Of a stretch of 36,178 nucleotides of DNA, positions 10,267 through 20,644 are shown one piece after another; the first letter of the stretch is position 1, and each line of letters opens with the position of its first letter. Origin of the DNA: Lingula anatina (taxonomy: Eukaryota > Brachiopoda > Lingulata > Lingulida > Lingulidae); contig NW_019775669.1 of NCBI RefSeq assembly GCF_001039355.2, forward strand, positions 1 through 36,178, given 5' to 3'. Below the pieces are notes generated by a model. The model searched no databases. It had not been told where the DNA came from and saw only the letters and a list, made by a program, of their open reading frames with translations. A program made the position numbers and the translations under genes.

Positions 10267-10485
10267 ATGACAATTTGCCTTAATTTTGTTGTGAAGTTCG
10301 AAAGAATACACAGAATGTTCAGCACAAAAGCGGATTCTGTTACCTCATGGCCAGAACTCACACGGACTACTACCCTACCACGTGAACAGCCTGGTCGTGA
10401 CACATACTCAATGGCTACCCTAGTTTCAAAGCCGAAGAGAGTGAACTTTGAAAGTTATCACGAGCTCGTGTGTTGGACTAGCTAG
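10267..10485 (+). other. Paralogous short open frame upstream of secreted gene, copy 1
   Basis: A 72-codon open frame (starting MTICLNFVVKF) lies about 280 bp upstream of the secreted gene. The equivalent frame exists in duplication copy 2 (16004-16219, containing ICLEFVVKFGRIHRM). The indel between them, near the middle, is a multiple of three. No known domain. It could be chance, since the two are recent paralogues. Confidence 0.2.
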
Positions 10486-10659
10486 CCTGAACTTTTTTCA
10501 TTTTTAGATATGAGTTAAAATACTTTATATCATCTCTGGTTGTATAACTAAAATTCCTTGGCCAATAAATAATGTTAATTTACATAACTTGTGGCGCCAA
10601 ACGGGACGATTCTGTAAATTACAATGCGATTAATATTTAACAGTTGTAATCTTTGCAGT

Positions 10660-10667
10660 TATAAATA
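10660..10667 (+). promoter_or_regulatory. TATA box of secreted gene copy 1
   Basis: TATAAATA lies 105 bp upstream of the ATG at 10765, with the transcript start expected about 30 bp further on, near the sequence GTGTATTGTGGAGCTGCAACG that both copies share. The aligned place in copy 2 reads GTTAAATA, so the box is not preserved there. Confidence 0.55.
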
Positions 10668-10764
10668 GGAAAGCGTAGCGCGTGGCGTGTATTGTGGAGC
10701 TGCAACGTCGAAAGTCGTGAGGTAAAGCTGTGGTCAACTCCGGTCAAGCTGTGGTCATTTTACG

Positions 10765-11574
10765 ATGGCGATACGCTTCCTTGTGCTGATCACTGCTACT
10801 GTTCTTGCGTTCAGCAAGCTCGCCACTGCAGGTAAAGTTAAACTACTTTGTGCGCATTTTTTTCTCTTTTACTCTTGAATGCTCATCTCCCTGTTATTTT
10901 TGCTTTTTTCGTTTTAGTTTTCTAAAAGTCTAAAGAGAGTTTTTTTTTATTGGTGAGACAGCTAGATCTTTGGGTGGATTAAGGCGCGGGACTTACTTTC
11001 CAACCTTTCATCTGCAGGTCCGTCGTACAACTTCTACGATGAGATAGCGCAGGCCGCCTGCACGGCAATGAACACTAGGGCAGGATGGGTGTACGCTGTG
11101 AGGAGGACATGTAATAGTTGGACCGTCCCTTGCCAGTATATCTGTTCTTCACCGAGTCTCGCAGCCCAGGATCCACAAGTTAGCAGCAGGGGGTCAGTTT
11201 ATGCGTTTGGTTTTGCACGTCTTTAGAGAAAACTTTGAGGACCTACTATTTGTATTTATCAGAAGTATTAATTAATTTAATATGCATAGTTTCAGCTGTG
11301 GTGGCGAGTTCTGGTCTGCAATTTAAAGGAGATCGATACGTTATAAAGGCCAATTTTTGGCAAAATTGTTTATGTGAACTATCTTATCTTTAAATGATTG
11401 TGTCGTTTTAATAGGTTGGAGTGCTTCAACTCCCTTCATGTCTACCAAAATCGACCTATTCTTCCATCTGACATCCAATCAGGCACTAATAAACTGGGGC
11501 TGAAGATTTACCGCTACCAGACGTGTTATTATGGCTCCTGTGGACCGAACTATTGCTGCTGTCGTTCTAAATAG
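10765..11574 (+). CDS. Small secreted ten-cysteine protein, copy 1 (133 aa)
   Basis: Three exons: 10765-10831, 11018-11192 and 11415-11574, with GT-AG introns in phases 1 and 2 that join to 134 codons including stop. Residues 1-22 are a classic signal peptide (MAIRFLVLI start, cleavage likely after LATA). The mature part of about 111 residues has ten cysteines: four in exon 2 and six in exon 3, ending in a GPNYCCCRSK tail with three adjacent cysteines. It should be a disulphide-rich extracellular protein. I do not recognise a named family with certainty. Immune, mantle or mucus roles are all possible and unproven. Its paralogue at 17234-18230 keeps every cysteine and both intron positions. 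The exon structure, TATA box and poly-A signal suggest a working gene. Confidence 0.85.
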
Positions 11575-11811
11575 ATGTACACGACCATTGGATGTCAACA
11601 TACAGGGTGTTCCTGATGTTTGGGCAAATAGACATAATGCATGTTTACATAGAGAACTTGAACAATATTTCCTGTTATTGAATTATTAATTAACACATCT
11701 TCATTTTCAACTTATCTGACAATGACTTTGATGAGGAAGAAGAATGTTAGCTGTGAAAAGATGTGTTGCTGCCGTTGTTAACAATAGATCATGACGAAAA
11801 ATCGACTTTGA

Positions 11812-11817
11812 AATAAA
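11812..11817 (+). terminator. Poly-A signal AATAAA, secreted gene copy 1
   Basis: AATAAA about 238 bp after the stop codon, in a 3' region strongly conserved with copy 2, where the same signal is at 18467-18472. This is the probable end of the transcript. Confidence 0.6.
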
Positions 11818-12441
11818 CAGCTTGATTGTTTCAGATATAATGAACTAATACGGACTTTTCAACCGACTTTTCTATCAAAGCCTCTTCTTTTACTGTCACC
11901 TGTCTGTCAAACTACCCTTTATGCCAACCTATATAAACGGTCTTTGGTTTTTAAGCGTAGTGTTCTTCATTCTGAATTTACCATGTTAATTTCCACAAGA
12001 TTGAAACAGTAATTCGTGGAATCAAATTTTGATTATATTTTGATTACTTGATATCGCGTACATAGCTCATTTTATCATACCTGTGCCTGTCAGACGCGGG
12101 ATGTACTACTGACGATCTTTTCATGGCTACTCTTGACAGATTTTTGTCTTGTCTGCGAGGTTTTTTTCAGTTCATTTATTGTCTGCGGTTTTGAATTATT
12201 CTCAAAATATTTGTATGGATTAAAGCGACTGCAGGTTATATAAATGTTCATTTTTTAATTACACTTTATGATGTTAAGTGATTGTGTAAATGAATAGCAC
12301 GTTTTTTCTACTAATAATTTATAATGCCTTCCGTTTCCCCCAGGTTTAATAAAATAAGGCTCAAAACTCCTTACGGTATGACTCTCTGTGCAAGGCAATT
12401 TCTGAAGTGCAATAGCTGGCGGTTTTGAACCCCAATTCCAG

Positions 12442-12588
12442 GGCCCCGTATCTCGAAAGCATCGCGTATTGCGAATAGCTATATCAAATAGAGGCTACAA
12501 TGTATTACATGGGACGAGTATGGGCGAGTTATGGAATCGAGACGTTTGCGCACGGTCGCAATGCGCGATGCTTTCGAGATACGGGGCC
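12442..12588. mobile_element. 147-bp MITE, PIF/Harbinger-like, with CAG target duplication
   Basis: Terminal inverted repeats 12442-12474 and 12556-12588 match at 32 of 33 positions (start GGCCCCGTATCTCGAAAGC). CAG flanks the element on both sides (12439-12441 and 12589-12591). The aligned place in duplication copy 2 (about 19081-19090) reads ATTCCAGGTCGCTT with a single CAG and no element, an exact empty site. A 3-bp CWG target duplication is typical of PIF/Harbinger transposons; family assignment is inferred from that alone. The element has no coding capacity. Confidence 0.9.
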
Positions 12589-12705
12589 CAGGTCGCTTAA
12601 ATACGAGTTTCAAGATGTAATCAGATATATTACCTCTGGTTGCCATATTCAAATGCCTGTGTACAACTTCTTTTGGCGTTGATGTATTTTTTTCACCAAA
12701 ACCGG

Positions 12706-12857
12706 TATAACAAAACTGAGGGTCCGTGTTACAGAAAGTCCGCTCTCTATTTAGTTATAGTGGTTAGGGTTAGCCTGACCTAAGTGGGTCAAAATCTAGG
12801 GCGAGGCTGACCTGAACAATTAAATGGGAAGCGGACTCTCTGTTATGAGGGACTCTG
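12706..12857. mobile_element. Second copy 1 specific TIR element (about 130-150 bp)
   Basis: Absent from copy 2, where AAAACCGG is followed directly by GACTCACATTAAATTC. Imperfect terminal inverted repeats of about 26 bp lie near 12720-12746 and 12827-12855 (shared core ACAGA-AGTCCGCT). CTG is found just outside both ends, which would fit a second CWG-type duplication, but copy 2 also seems to have lost a few bases here, so the limits are approximate. Confidence 0.6.
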
Positions 12858-13881
12858 TCACGTTAAATTCTAGTCAGTGTATAAGTACCACAGAACCTCG
12901 TTGACATACATATATTTATTATGATACCACATACTTTCTACATTTACAACATTCTTATATAGATTAATTAATTGATATATGATGACGACTTTGTACAAAT
13001 AATATCAATATATTTTTAACATTGTTATCATCTTGATCAATCCATCCACCTTGACGCTAGAGCCTCCTTAAAGAATACTCTAATAAAAATATCTTGGTTT
13101 GGTGACATTGTTTGCTGGGGTTGGGAAGGGGGGTGGACAGAAGGTGCAGAAGGATTACAGAATGATTAAAACACATATATGGTTACAGCGAGGGAGGCTG
13201 GTAAATACACAGTAAAGGACTCGTAAAATATCAAATAAACTGCGCGGGATACATTTCCCAACATGACTGACGTCTTTGGCCATCTAAATCTGCTTTTCAC
13301 TTCAAGATTAAACTAAATTTTCTGAGCTTTCTCTCAAAAATATTCAACACGTCAAGATTACGTGAACTATAGGTGTCTCACCTATTGAATAAATTTCTCT
13401 CTCTCACTCTCGTTCCACTGACAAATATTGGTATATCTAACCTCTGTAAAAATGTGCAGACCTTTTGTAAAATGCCACATTGAAGTGACATCAACTGCAG
13501 ATAAGCAGCATCTGGACACTGCCCAAATTAATCAGAACCAAATCCTGAAATACTACAGTACAGATAAACATACATGTGTCACCTTGTTTCTGTGCATTTA
13601 TCAGTCTATTATCATTTTATCATTCCCAAACATAAATGTATGGCTCTGAATCTATATCTTTGTCCCTCCTCTTACAATGCCAAAGGAAAAGAAAGAAAAC
13701 TAAATTTACTGCCAAAACCCGATTTAATAGCCACTATTTACTGCACCTCAATTACATATTAAAAGGACAGAATTCTCCAAAACGAGAAAACTTCCTATCC
13801 CTCTGCAAGTCATCTCCATAGCCTGACCATCTACAAGCTACCATTTAGTTTTATTTTCTCATGTTTCTCCCTCAGTTGCAT

Positions 13882-14304
13882 TCAATACTGTGGAGGAGGT
13901 TGTTGGTAAGAGTTGTACTGTGGCTGCTGCTGATTCTGCTGCTGTTGTTGCGTCAATTGCCGCTGTAACTGTGCCACCAACTGTGCTGTCTGTTGCTGTT
14001 GCTGCGTTTGTTGTTGTTGCTGTTGCTGTTGTCTCATTGCCAGCAGTTGCTGCTGCTGTCGTAACTGCTGTAATCGTTGCTGATGTTGGGGTGTAGGTAA
14101 ATTCTGCATATAAGAAGACTGGGAAGGTTGCGACGGTCCCATCTGATTGTACCCTGCCATGGGAGCAGGACCCCTAGGGTTTTGGATACCCCCTGGGGCA
14201 TTCATTGGGGTCCCTTGGTTGGAGATCCCCCCTGGTCCTCCTGACATCGCCCCAGGGCCGCCTAGACCCTGTAGAACCCCTGGTTGACCATGCCTGGACC
14301 CATT
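13882..14304 (-). pseudogene. Orphan duplicate of the MED12 last exon, frameshifted
   Basis: Nearly identical to the true last exon at 20221-20644, including the acceptor (TTCCAG before AATGGGTCC), the Pro/Gly part, the poly-Gln part and the stop codon. Entered in the phase used by MED12 (one base completing an Arg codon, then ATG GGT CCA) it reads about a dozen codons and meets TAG, because one base is missing near 14275 relative to the real exon. The rest of the exon is open only in the shifted frame. It lies about 6.3 kb downstream of the real last exon, in duplication copy 1, and no other MED12 exon was copied with it. It could still be used as an alternative terminal exon giving a short different tail. 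Confidence 0.85.
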
Positions 14305-14402
14305 CTGGAATATTACACAGAAACAGGTAAAACGTGAGATCAGCCAATATGCAGTAATTACATTTTCACATGTATACATTACTTTATTTTACTTTTTTAA
14401 AA

Positions 14403-14930
14403 GTAGAGATTCAATGTGATTTATTTCAAAAGATTAAGATGAAACTTACATGAGCCTATAGGGCTATTGAAATCCCCCTCACGTTAACTAAAAATGAAAA
14501 TAACATGCAGCAGGAGTATTTACTTTCACTTAATGTAGCGATGATTACCTGCCACTTTATGCTTGAGAAAAGACATGTTAGTTTACAAATTAATAATTTT
14601 GTTAGAAGTTTGGAAAAAAATCACATCCAATACGACACGATTCACTGCACAAGTAGAAGAAATTATTTTAGCTATATATTTTGAAGCTAAGGAGGAAAAA
14701 TGTTATCTGTGCCTGGATAAAACAGTGCTCTGGAGCTGTGCCTAAAAAATCGTTTGCTTTGGCTGTAGATCAAAGGTTAAATAAAATCGACAAATAAGAT
14801 TAACAGAACAGAGAAAAGAAATTGAACAATATTAACAAGCAAATATATAAAATAAACGAATAAATAAATATGATTATTTTTGTGCCTCGGGGTTACGTCC
14901 TCATCCAAACCCGAACTTTCAAAGCAGACG
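14403..14930. other. Spacer between duplication copies
   Basis: About 530 bp with no counterpart in the duplication. AT-rich, no gene, no recognisable repeat until the minisatellite begins. A plus-strand frame at 14563-14745 looks like chance. Confidence 0.5.
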
Positions 14931-15233
14931 ACAACCACCACACCAAACACAATCAACACCACCAACACCACACCAAACACAATCAACACCACAACCAACC
15001 ATCACACCAAACACAACAACACAACCAACACCACACCAAACACAATCAACACAACCAACACCACACCAAACACAACAACACAACCAACCATCACACCAAA
15101 CACAACAACACAACCAACACCACACCAAACACAACAACACAACCAACCATCACACCAAACACAACAACACAACCAACACCACACCAAACACAATCAACAC
15201 CACAACCAACCATCACACCAAACACAATCATAA
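14931..15233. repeat. Minisatellite, G-free for 303 nt
   Basis: Built from variants of ACACCAAACACAA joined by TCAACACC, CAACACAACCAAC and CAACCAACCATC, giving a mixed unit of about 20-40 bp. The plus strand has no G at all from 14931 to 15233. It reads as Thr/Asn/His/Gln-rich in plus-strand frames and Cys/Val/Gly-rich in minus ones, which is a product of the repeat, not a protein. It directly borders duplication copy 2. Confidence 0.95.
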
Positions 15234-16003
15234 GACCACTGGTTGGGTGGGTGGAAAGGGGGAGCACAGATGCCTAAGAAAAAATGCACACACACTTGGC
15301 CAAAATGTTGTCCCGCCTGTAATTCCATGGGCTTTTGTGTACAAATGATCACCTGGCAGCTGTAAACCATTCAAAATTGTCTTGTTGGTATGTAAAAAGG
15401 CTCTGAGCAAAAGGTTAACAGTCATTCGTTACTCTCTACCAGATCCAAAAAGGCTAACATAGCATCGCTGTCACTCAATTAAAATTGAAATGAGTAGTCC
15501 TACGTTGAAAATCTACAAGCTGTCTTGTCATCCATATTAATAAGAATGCTGACAATTAATCCACAGTCAAAACAACAGTTACTCCAAATAAGAAATATGC
15601 CGAAAGCTGTAAAATAATCTGAATTTCAGAACTGTTTAACTTTGTATACAGACCAATGCTGGATTTATTGAAGAAAGGGCCTCATTTTAAAAAATATTTT
15701 AAAAAGTTCACGTTTTTAATCTTGCAATAAAGGTGATATATTGAAATAAAAGGAATCTTTGCCATTTGAAATCTGAGCACGTGGAGTGCAAATGTGCGTG
15801 CGCACAGGTGCGTGACAACTTTTCACACAAAACATAAAATGTGGACAAATACAACTTACATCTCTGATTAAGTCGTCTCATTTGGCAAGGTTGACGGCTG
15901 CTGTCACATCCTGGATCGCGTCCTCTTTGTATGAAAAAAATCATTTACCAGTGTAAGAAATACAATTGATTTATGACAGCTTGAGAGCTTTCTGAGAGCT
16001 TGA

Positions 16004-16219
16004 GTGAGCTTTCAACTGATAACAATTTGCCTTGAATTTGTTGTGAAGTTCGGAAGAATACACAGAATGCTCAGCGCAAGAGCAGAACTGCTCTCACGAA
16101 CTACTGGACTACCACGTGACCATCCTGTTCGTGACAAATACTTCATAATTACCTCGGTTTCAAAGCCGACGAGGGATATCTTTTCACATTTTTTTATGCG
16201 ATCTCGTGTGTTGGGCTAG
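16004..16219 (+). other. Paralogous short open frame, copy 2
   Basis: 71-codon counterpart of the frame at 10267-10485, with an in-frame length difference. Distance to the secreted gene is larger because of the inserted foldback region. No known domain. Confidence 0.2.
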
Positions 16220-16343
16220 TCTGAAAGCCAGAGACGTTTTATTATGTTTTTCTGCACTAAACGCAAATGATAGATATTTAGTTTGCGTCTTTCTGCGGAA
16301 CAATGAAATACAGGGGTTTGAAAATTTCCCAGTTATATTTCTA

Positions 16344-16647
16344 AGATCGCATTCACAACGAGTTGAGCCAGGCTTTACAAATCCTGGGGACTAAATATGG
16401 CGGTCGTACATGAAAGAAAAACCGCCTAATCTTTTAATAGTCTCTCCGCCTCTCACACACCTCCCCACACGTCGCCGCTGCGGGGGGACAGTCATTAAAT
16501 CTCGGCTCCATTGGGACGACACATGGGGAGGCGTGTGAGAGGCGGCGAGACTATTAAAAGATTAGGCGGTTTTTCTTTCATGTACGTCCGCCATATTTAG
16601 TCCCCAGGATTTGTAAAGCCTGGCTCAACTCGTTGTGAATGCGATCT
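16344..16647. mobile_element. Long foldback element, 130-bp arms
   Basis: Arms about 16344-16473 and 16517-16647 are inverted copies with only a few mismatches, separated by about 43 bp of G/C-rich sequence. Outer ends read AGATCGCATTC. It is absent from copy 1. The target duplication is unclear because the flanks are ambiguous. The structure fits a non-autonomous DNA transposon with long terminal inverted repeats. No coding capacity. Confidence 0.8.
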
Positions 16648-17233
16648 AAATGTACACATCTTTCAAAGATACTTAAATTTCCCAATTAGAACCTTATTAT
16701 TAAAAATTAAATAAGAGTGCCTGGTGTTAACAATACTTCTGGAATATGACAGGATGGAATGCCGTTGTAAACAAACGGCCAGTTTGATACAACTAAGATA
16801 TCAAATTTAAAAATTGGAATAAAATATTGAATCCAAGTAAAGGGACAGTAATAATTCTATTGCGAGTTGGAGGAAATTGGTTTTTCTCCCGAGGAAAATA
16901 GTTTTTGTCCATTTTATTCCCAAGAAAGTATCTTTAACGGACGCTATGTGAACATAAGCATTAATTTAGAACGAAATTTTTGAATGTTTATGGTTGTTTA
17001 TATCACCTCAGATAGCATAACTTAAAATTGCTCTACCGTAAATAATGTTTACAAGTAACTACTTTACATTAATTGAGGCGCAAAACGAGACGATACTATA
17101 AATTACATCGCGATTCATATTTCACAGGTGTACTCCTCTTGTGTGTTAAATACCATTGCGTGGAGAGTTGGAGAGTATTGTGGAGCTGCAACGTCGAGTC
17201 TGAGGTAAAGTTGTAGTCAACTCCGATTTTACG

Positions 17234-18230
17234 ATGGCGATACGATTCCTTGTGTTGATTACTGTTACTTATCTTGTGTTCAGCAAACTCGCCACTGCAG
17301 GTAAAGTTAAACCACTTTGTGCGCAATTTTTTTTCTCTTTAACTCTTAATTGCTCTTTTTCCTTTTATGTTTCCTTTTTTCCTTTATAGTTTTCTAAAAG
17401 TCTGAAAAGGTAGGATAATTATATTGGTGAGACAGCTAGAACTCTGGGTGCATTAAGCTGATACAAAACCAATCTGATGTAGTTCTGCCTTGGCGGGGCT
17501 TAAATCTCAACCTTTCATCTCCAGGTCCGTCGTACAACTACTACGATGAGATAGCGCAGGCCACCTGTACGGCTATGAACACTAGGGCAGGCTGGGTGTA
17601 TGCTGTGAGAAGACCATGTAATAGTTGGACCGTCCCTTGTCAGAATATCTGTTCTTCACCGGGTCTCGCAGCCCAGGATCCACAAGTTAGCAGCATAGGG
17701 TCAGTTTATGCGTTTGTTTTTGCACGTTTTTATATAAAAAAACTTTGACGGCCTACTATTTGCATTGATCAGAAATATTTTAATATTAATTAAAATTAAT
17801 TTAATATATACAGTTTCAACTGTGGTGGCGAGCTTTGGCCGGCCATTTAAAGGAGATCGATACGTTATTAAGGCCTATTTTTGGCAAATTTGTAAAGTCA
17901 TGAAGTAGGCCTACTTATCTTCACATGATTATGACATTAAAGATCATTAAAGATACATAATTTATATTCTCACATTTGTTTTTTGTCCTGTTGTTGTTAA
18001 ATACCCCATAGCCTTAATTATTGTTATTCGGAGAATTCTCAATGTTTGTTGGTTCTGTTGGTTCAATCCATAGGTTGGAGTGCTTCAACTCCCTTCATGT
18101 CTACCATCGACCTGTTCTTCCATCTGACATCCAATCAGGCACTAATAAACTGGGGCTGAAGGTTTACCGCTACCAGTCGTGTAATCAAGGCTCCTGTGGA
18201 CCAAACTATTGCTGCTGTCGTTCTAAATAG
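17234..18230 (+). CDS. Small secreted ten-cysteine protein, copy 2 (132 aa)
   Basis: Exons 17234-17300, 17525-17699 and 18074-18230, with the same intron phases as copy 1. The signal peptide has changes (TVTYLVFSK for TATVLAFSK), but the likely cleavage site is unchanged. In exon 2 I count 14 differences over 175 nt against copy 1, about half of them silent. Exon 3 has an in-frame 3-nt loss (Gln-Asn to His) and changes before the CGPNYCCC tail. All ten cysteines are kept. No stop or frameshift is seen, so it looks functional at protein level. Its promoter differs: the TATA box of copy 1 is not preserved and an element lies upstream. Confidence 0.85.
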
Positions 18231-18466
18231 ATGTACATTACCTTTGGCAACATATAGGGTTTCCCCGATGTGTGGACATTTAGACATAATACATGTTTAC
18301 ATATAGAACGTGAACAACATTTCCTGTTATTGAATTATTAATTAACACATCTTCATTTTCGACTTATCTGACAATGGCTTTGATAAGCAAAATGAATGTT
18401 AGCCGTGAACAGATGTGTTGCTGCCGTTGTTTACAATAGATCCAGACAAAAAAATCGACTTTTTGA

Positions 18467-18472
18467 AATAAA
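18467..18472 (+). terminator. Poly-A signal AATAAA, secreted gene copy 2
   Basis: AATAAA about 237 bp after the stop, aligned with the copy 1 signal at 11812-11817. Confidence 0.6.
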
Positions 18473-20189
18473 GAGCTTGATTGTTTCAGATATAATGGAC
18501 TGTTACGGACTCTTCATCGCCAACTGACTTTCTATCATAGCCTCTTCTTTTACTGTCGCCTGTCTGTCAAACTATCATTTATGCCAACCTCAATAAACGG
18601 TCTTTGGTTTTAAAGCGTAGTTTTCATCATTCTGAATTTACAATATTAATTTCCACAAGACTGAAACAGTAATTCAGCGAATAAAATTTTGATTACATTT
18701 TGATTACTTGATATCGCGTACATAACTCATTCATTATCCCTGTAATAGTCAGACGCGGGATGCACTGCTGAATATCGTGTCATGGCTACTATTTACAGGA
18801 TTTTGTCTTGTCTGCGAGTTTTTTTTTTCTTTTCATTTGTTGTCTGCAATTTTGAATTATTTTCAAAATATTTGTAAGGATTAAAGCAACTGCAGGTTAT
18901 ATAAATTTTCATTTTTTAATTACACTTTATGATGTTAAGTGATTGTGTACATGAATAGTACGTTTTTTCTACTAATAATTTATAATGCCTTCCGTTTCCC
19001 CTTGGCTCAAAACTCCTTACGGTATGACTCTCTGTGCAAGGCAATTCCTGAAGTCAATAGCTGGCGGTTTTGAACCCCAATTCCAGGTCGCTTAAATACG
19101 AGTTTCAAGATGCATTCGGATATATTACCTTTGGTTGTCATTTTCAAATGCTTGTGTACAACGTCTTTTGGTGTTGATATTTTCTTTTCATCAAAACCGG
19201 GACTCACATTAAATTCTAGTCAGTGTATAAGTACCACAGAACCTCGTTGACATACATATATTTATTATGATACCACATACATTCTACATTTACAACATTC
19301 TTATATAGATTAATTAATATATATATGATGACGACTTTATACAAATAATATCAATATCTTTATAACATTTTTATCACCTTGATCAATCCACCCACCTTGA
19401 CGCTGTATTCATGTGTAATACTTCAGGGACAATGAGGTCTTATGAACATAAACGCTGCCACCCTCCTTAAAGAATACTCCAATAAAAATATCTTGGTTTG
19501 GTGACATCGTTTTACAGAATGAATAAAACACATATATGGTTACAGCGAGGGAGGCTGGTAAATACACAGTAAAGGATTCGTAAACGGGATACATTTCCCA
19601 ACATGACGTCTTTGGCTATCTTAATTTGCATTTTACTTCAACATTAAACTAAATTTTCTGAGCTTTTCTCTCAAAAAATGTTCAAACATTAAGGTTACGT
19701 TAACTATAGGTGTCCCATCTATTGAATAAATTTCTCTCTCTCTCTCTCTCTCTTTGCTGACAAATATTGGTATATCTAACCTCTGTAAAATGTGCAGACC
19801 TTTTGTAAAATGCCACATTGAAGTGACATCAACTGCAGATAAGCAGCATCTGGACACTGCCCAAATTAATCAGAACTAAATCCTGAAATACTACAGTACA
19901 GATAAACATACCTGTGTCACCTTGTTTCTGTGCATTTATCAGTCTATTATCATTTTATCATTCCCAAACATAAATGTATGGCTCTGAATCTATATCTTTG
20001 TCCCTCCTCTTACAATGCCAAAGGAAAAGAAACAAAACTAAATTTACTGCCAAAACTCGATATAACAGCCACTATTTACTGCACCTCAATTACATATTAC
20101 AAGGACAGAATTCTCCAAAACGAGAAAACTTCCTATCCCTCTGCAAGTCATCTCCAAAGCAAGACCATCTACAAGCTATACCATATAGT

Positions 20190-20195
20190 TTTATT
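20190..20195 (-). terminator. Possible MED12 poly-A signal
   Basis: TTTATT on the plus strand gives AATAAA on the minus strand 26 nt after the MED12 stop. This would make a very short 3' UTR, so a more distal signal is also possible. Confidence 0.25.
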
Positions 20196-20220
20196 TTTCC
20201 ATGTTTCCCCTCAAGAACAT

Positions 20221-20644
20221 TCAATACTGTGGAGGAGGTTGTTGGTAAGAGTTGTACTGTGGTTGCTGCTGATTCTGCTGCTGTTGTTGCGTCAATTGTC
20301 GCTGTAACTGTGCCACCAACTGTGCTGTCTGTTGCTGTTGCTGCGTTTGTTGTTGCTGCTGTTGCTGTTGTCTCATTGCCAGCAGTTGCTGCTGCTGTCG
20401 TAACTGCTGTAATCGTTGCTGATGTTGGGGTGTAGGTAAATTCTGCATATAAGAAGACTGAGACGGTTGTGACGGTCCCATCTGATTGTAACCTGCCATT
20501 GGAGCAGGGCCCCCAGGATTTTGAATACCCCCTGGGGCATTCATTGGGGTCCCTTGGTTGGAGATCCCCCCTGGTCCTCCTGACATCCCCCCAGGGCCGC
20601 CCGGACCCTGGAGACTCCCCTGGTTGACCATGCCTGGACCCATT
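20221..20644 (-). CDS. MED12: MED12 last exon (poly-Gln tail)
   Basis: 424 nt including the stop. It opens with [16 protein letters not shown], continues with a Gly/Pro-rich part and a long Gln-rich part. Near the end is [18 protein letters not shown], matching the [18 protein letters not shown] of vertebrate MED12. It lies entirely inside segmental duplication copy 2, with a frameshifted twin at 13882-14304. Confidence 0.95.

Larger units (their letters stand above)
9395..14402. repeat. Segmental duplication, copy 1 (about 5.0 kb)
   Basis: Alignable by eye with 15216-20742 in the same order and orientation. It holds the upstream region, three-exon secreted Cys-rich gene, its 3' flank, and a minus-strand MED12 terminal exon with acceptor and some upstream intron. 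Similarity ends just after the shared TTTATTTTACTTTTTTAA at 14402. The left edge is directly next to an N at 9394 and begins with ACACAAAACACAATCAT, a single degenerate unit of the minisatellite that borders copy 2. Copy 1 specific insertions are a palindrome at 9437-9539 and two short TIR elements at 12442-12588 and about 12706-12857. Confidence 0.95.

Noticed and set aside
12500-12682. 60-codon frame across the first MITE
   Set aside because: It begins inside the MITE and exists only because of the insertion.
13890-14096. Plus-strand Ala/Val-rich open frames opposite the MED12 poly-Gln exon (also 19974-20435)
   Set aside because: They are antisense shadows of CAG/CAA repeats in the MED12 exons; composition follows from the repeat.
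14880-15233. CRISPR-like array
   Set aside because: The repeats vary in length, have no unique spacers and lie in eukaryotic DNA.
14870-15277. Thr/Asn/His-rich open frame and Cys/Val-rich minus frames across the minisatellite
   Set aside because: Open only because the tandem repeat lacks stops in several frames; no start context, splice signals or conservation.
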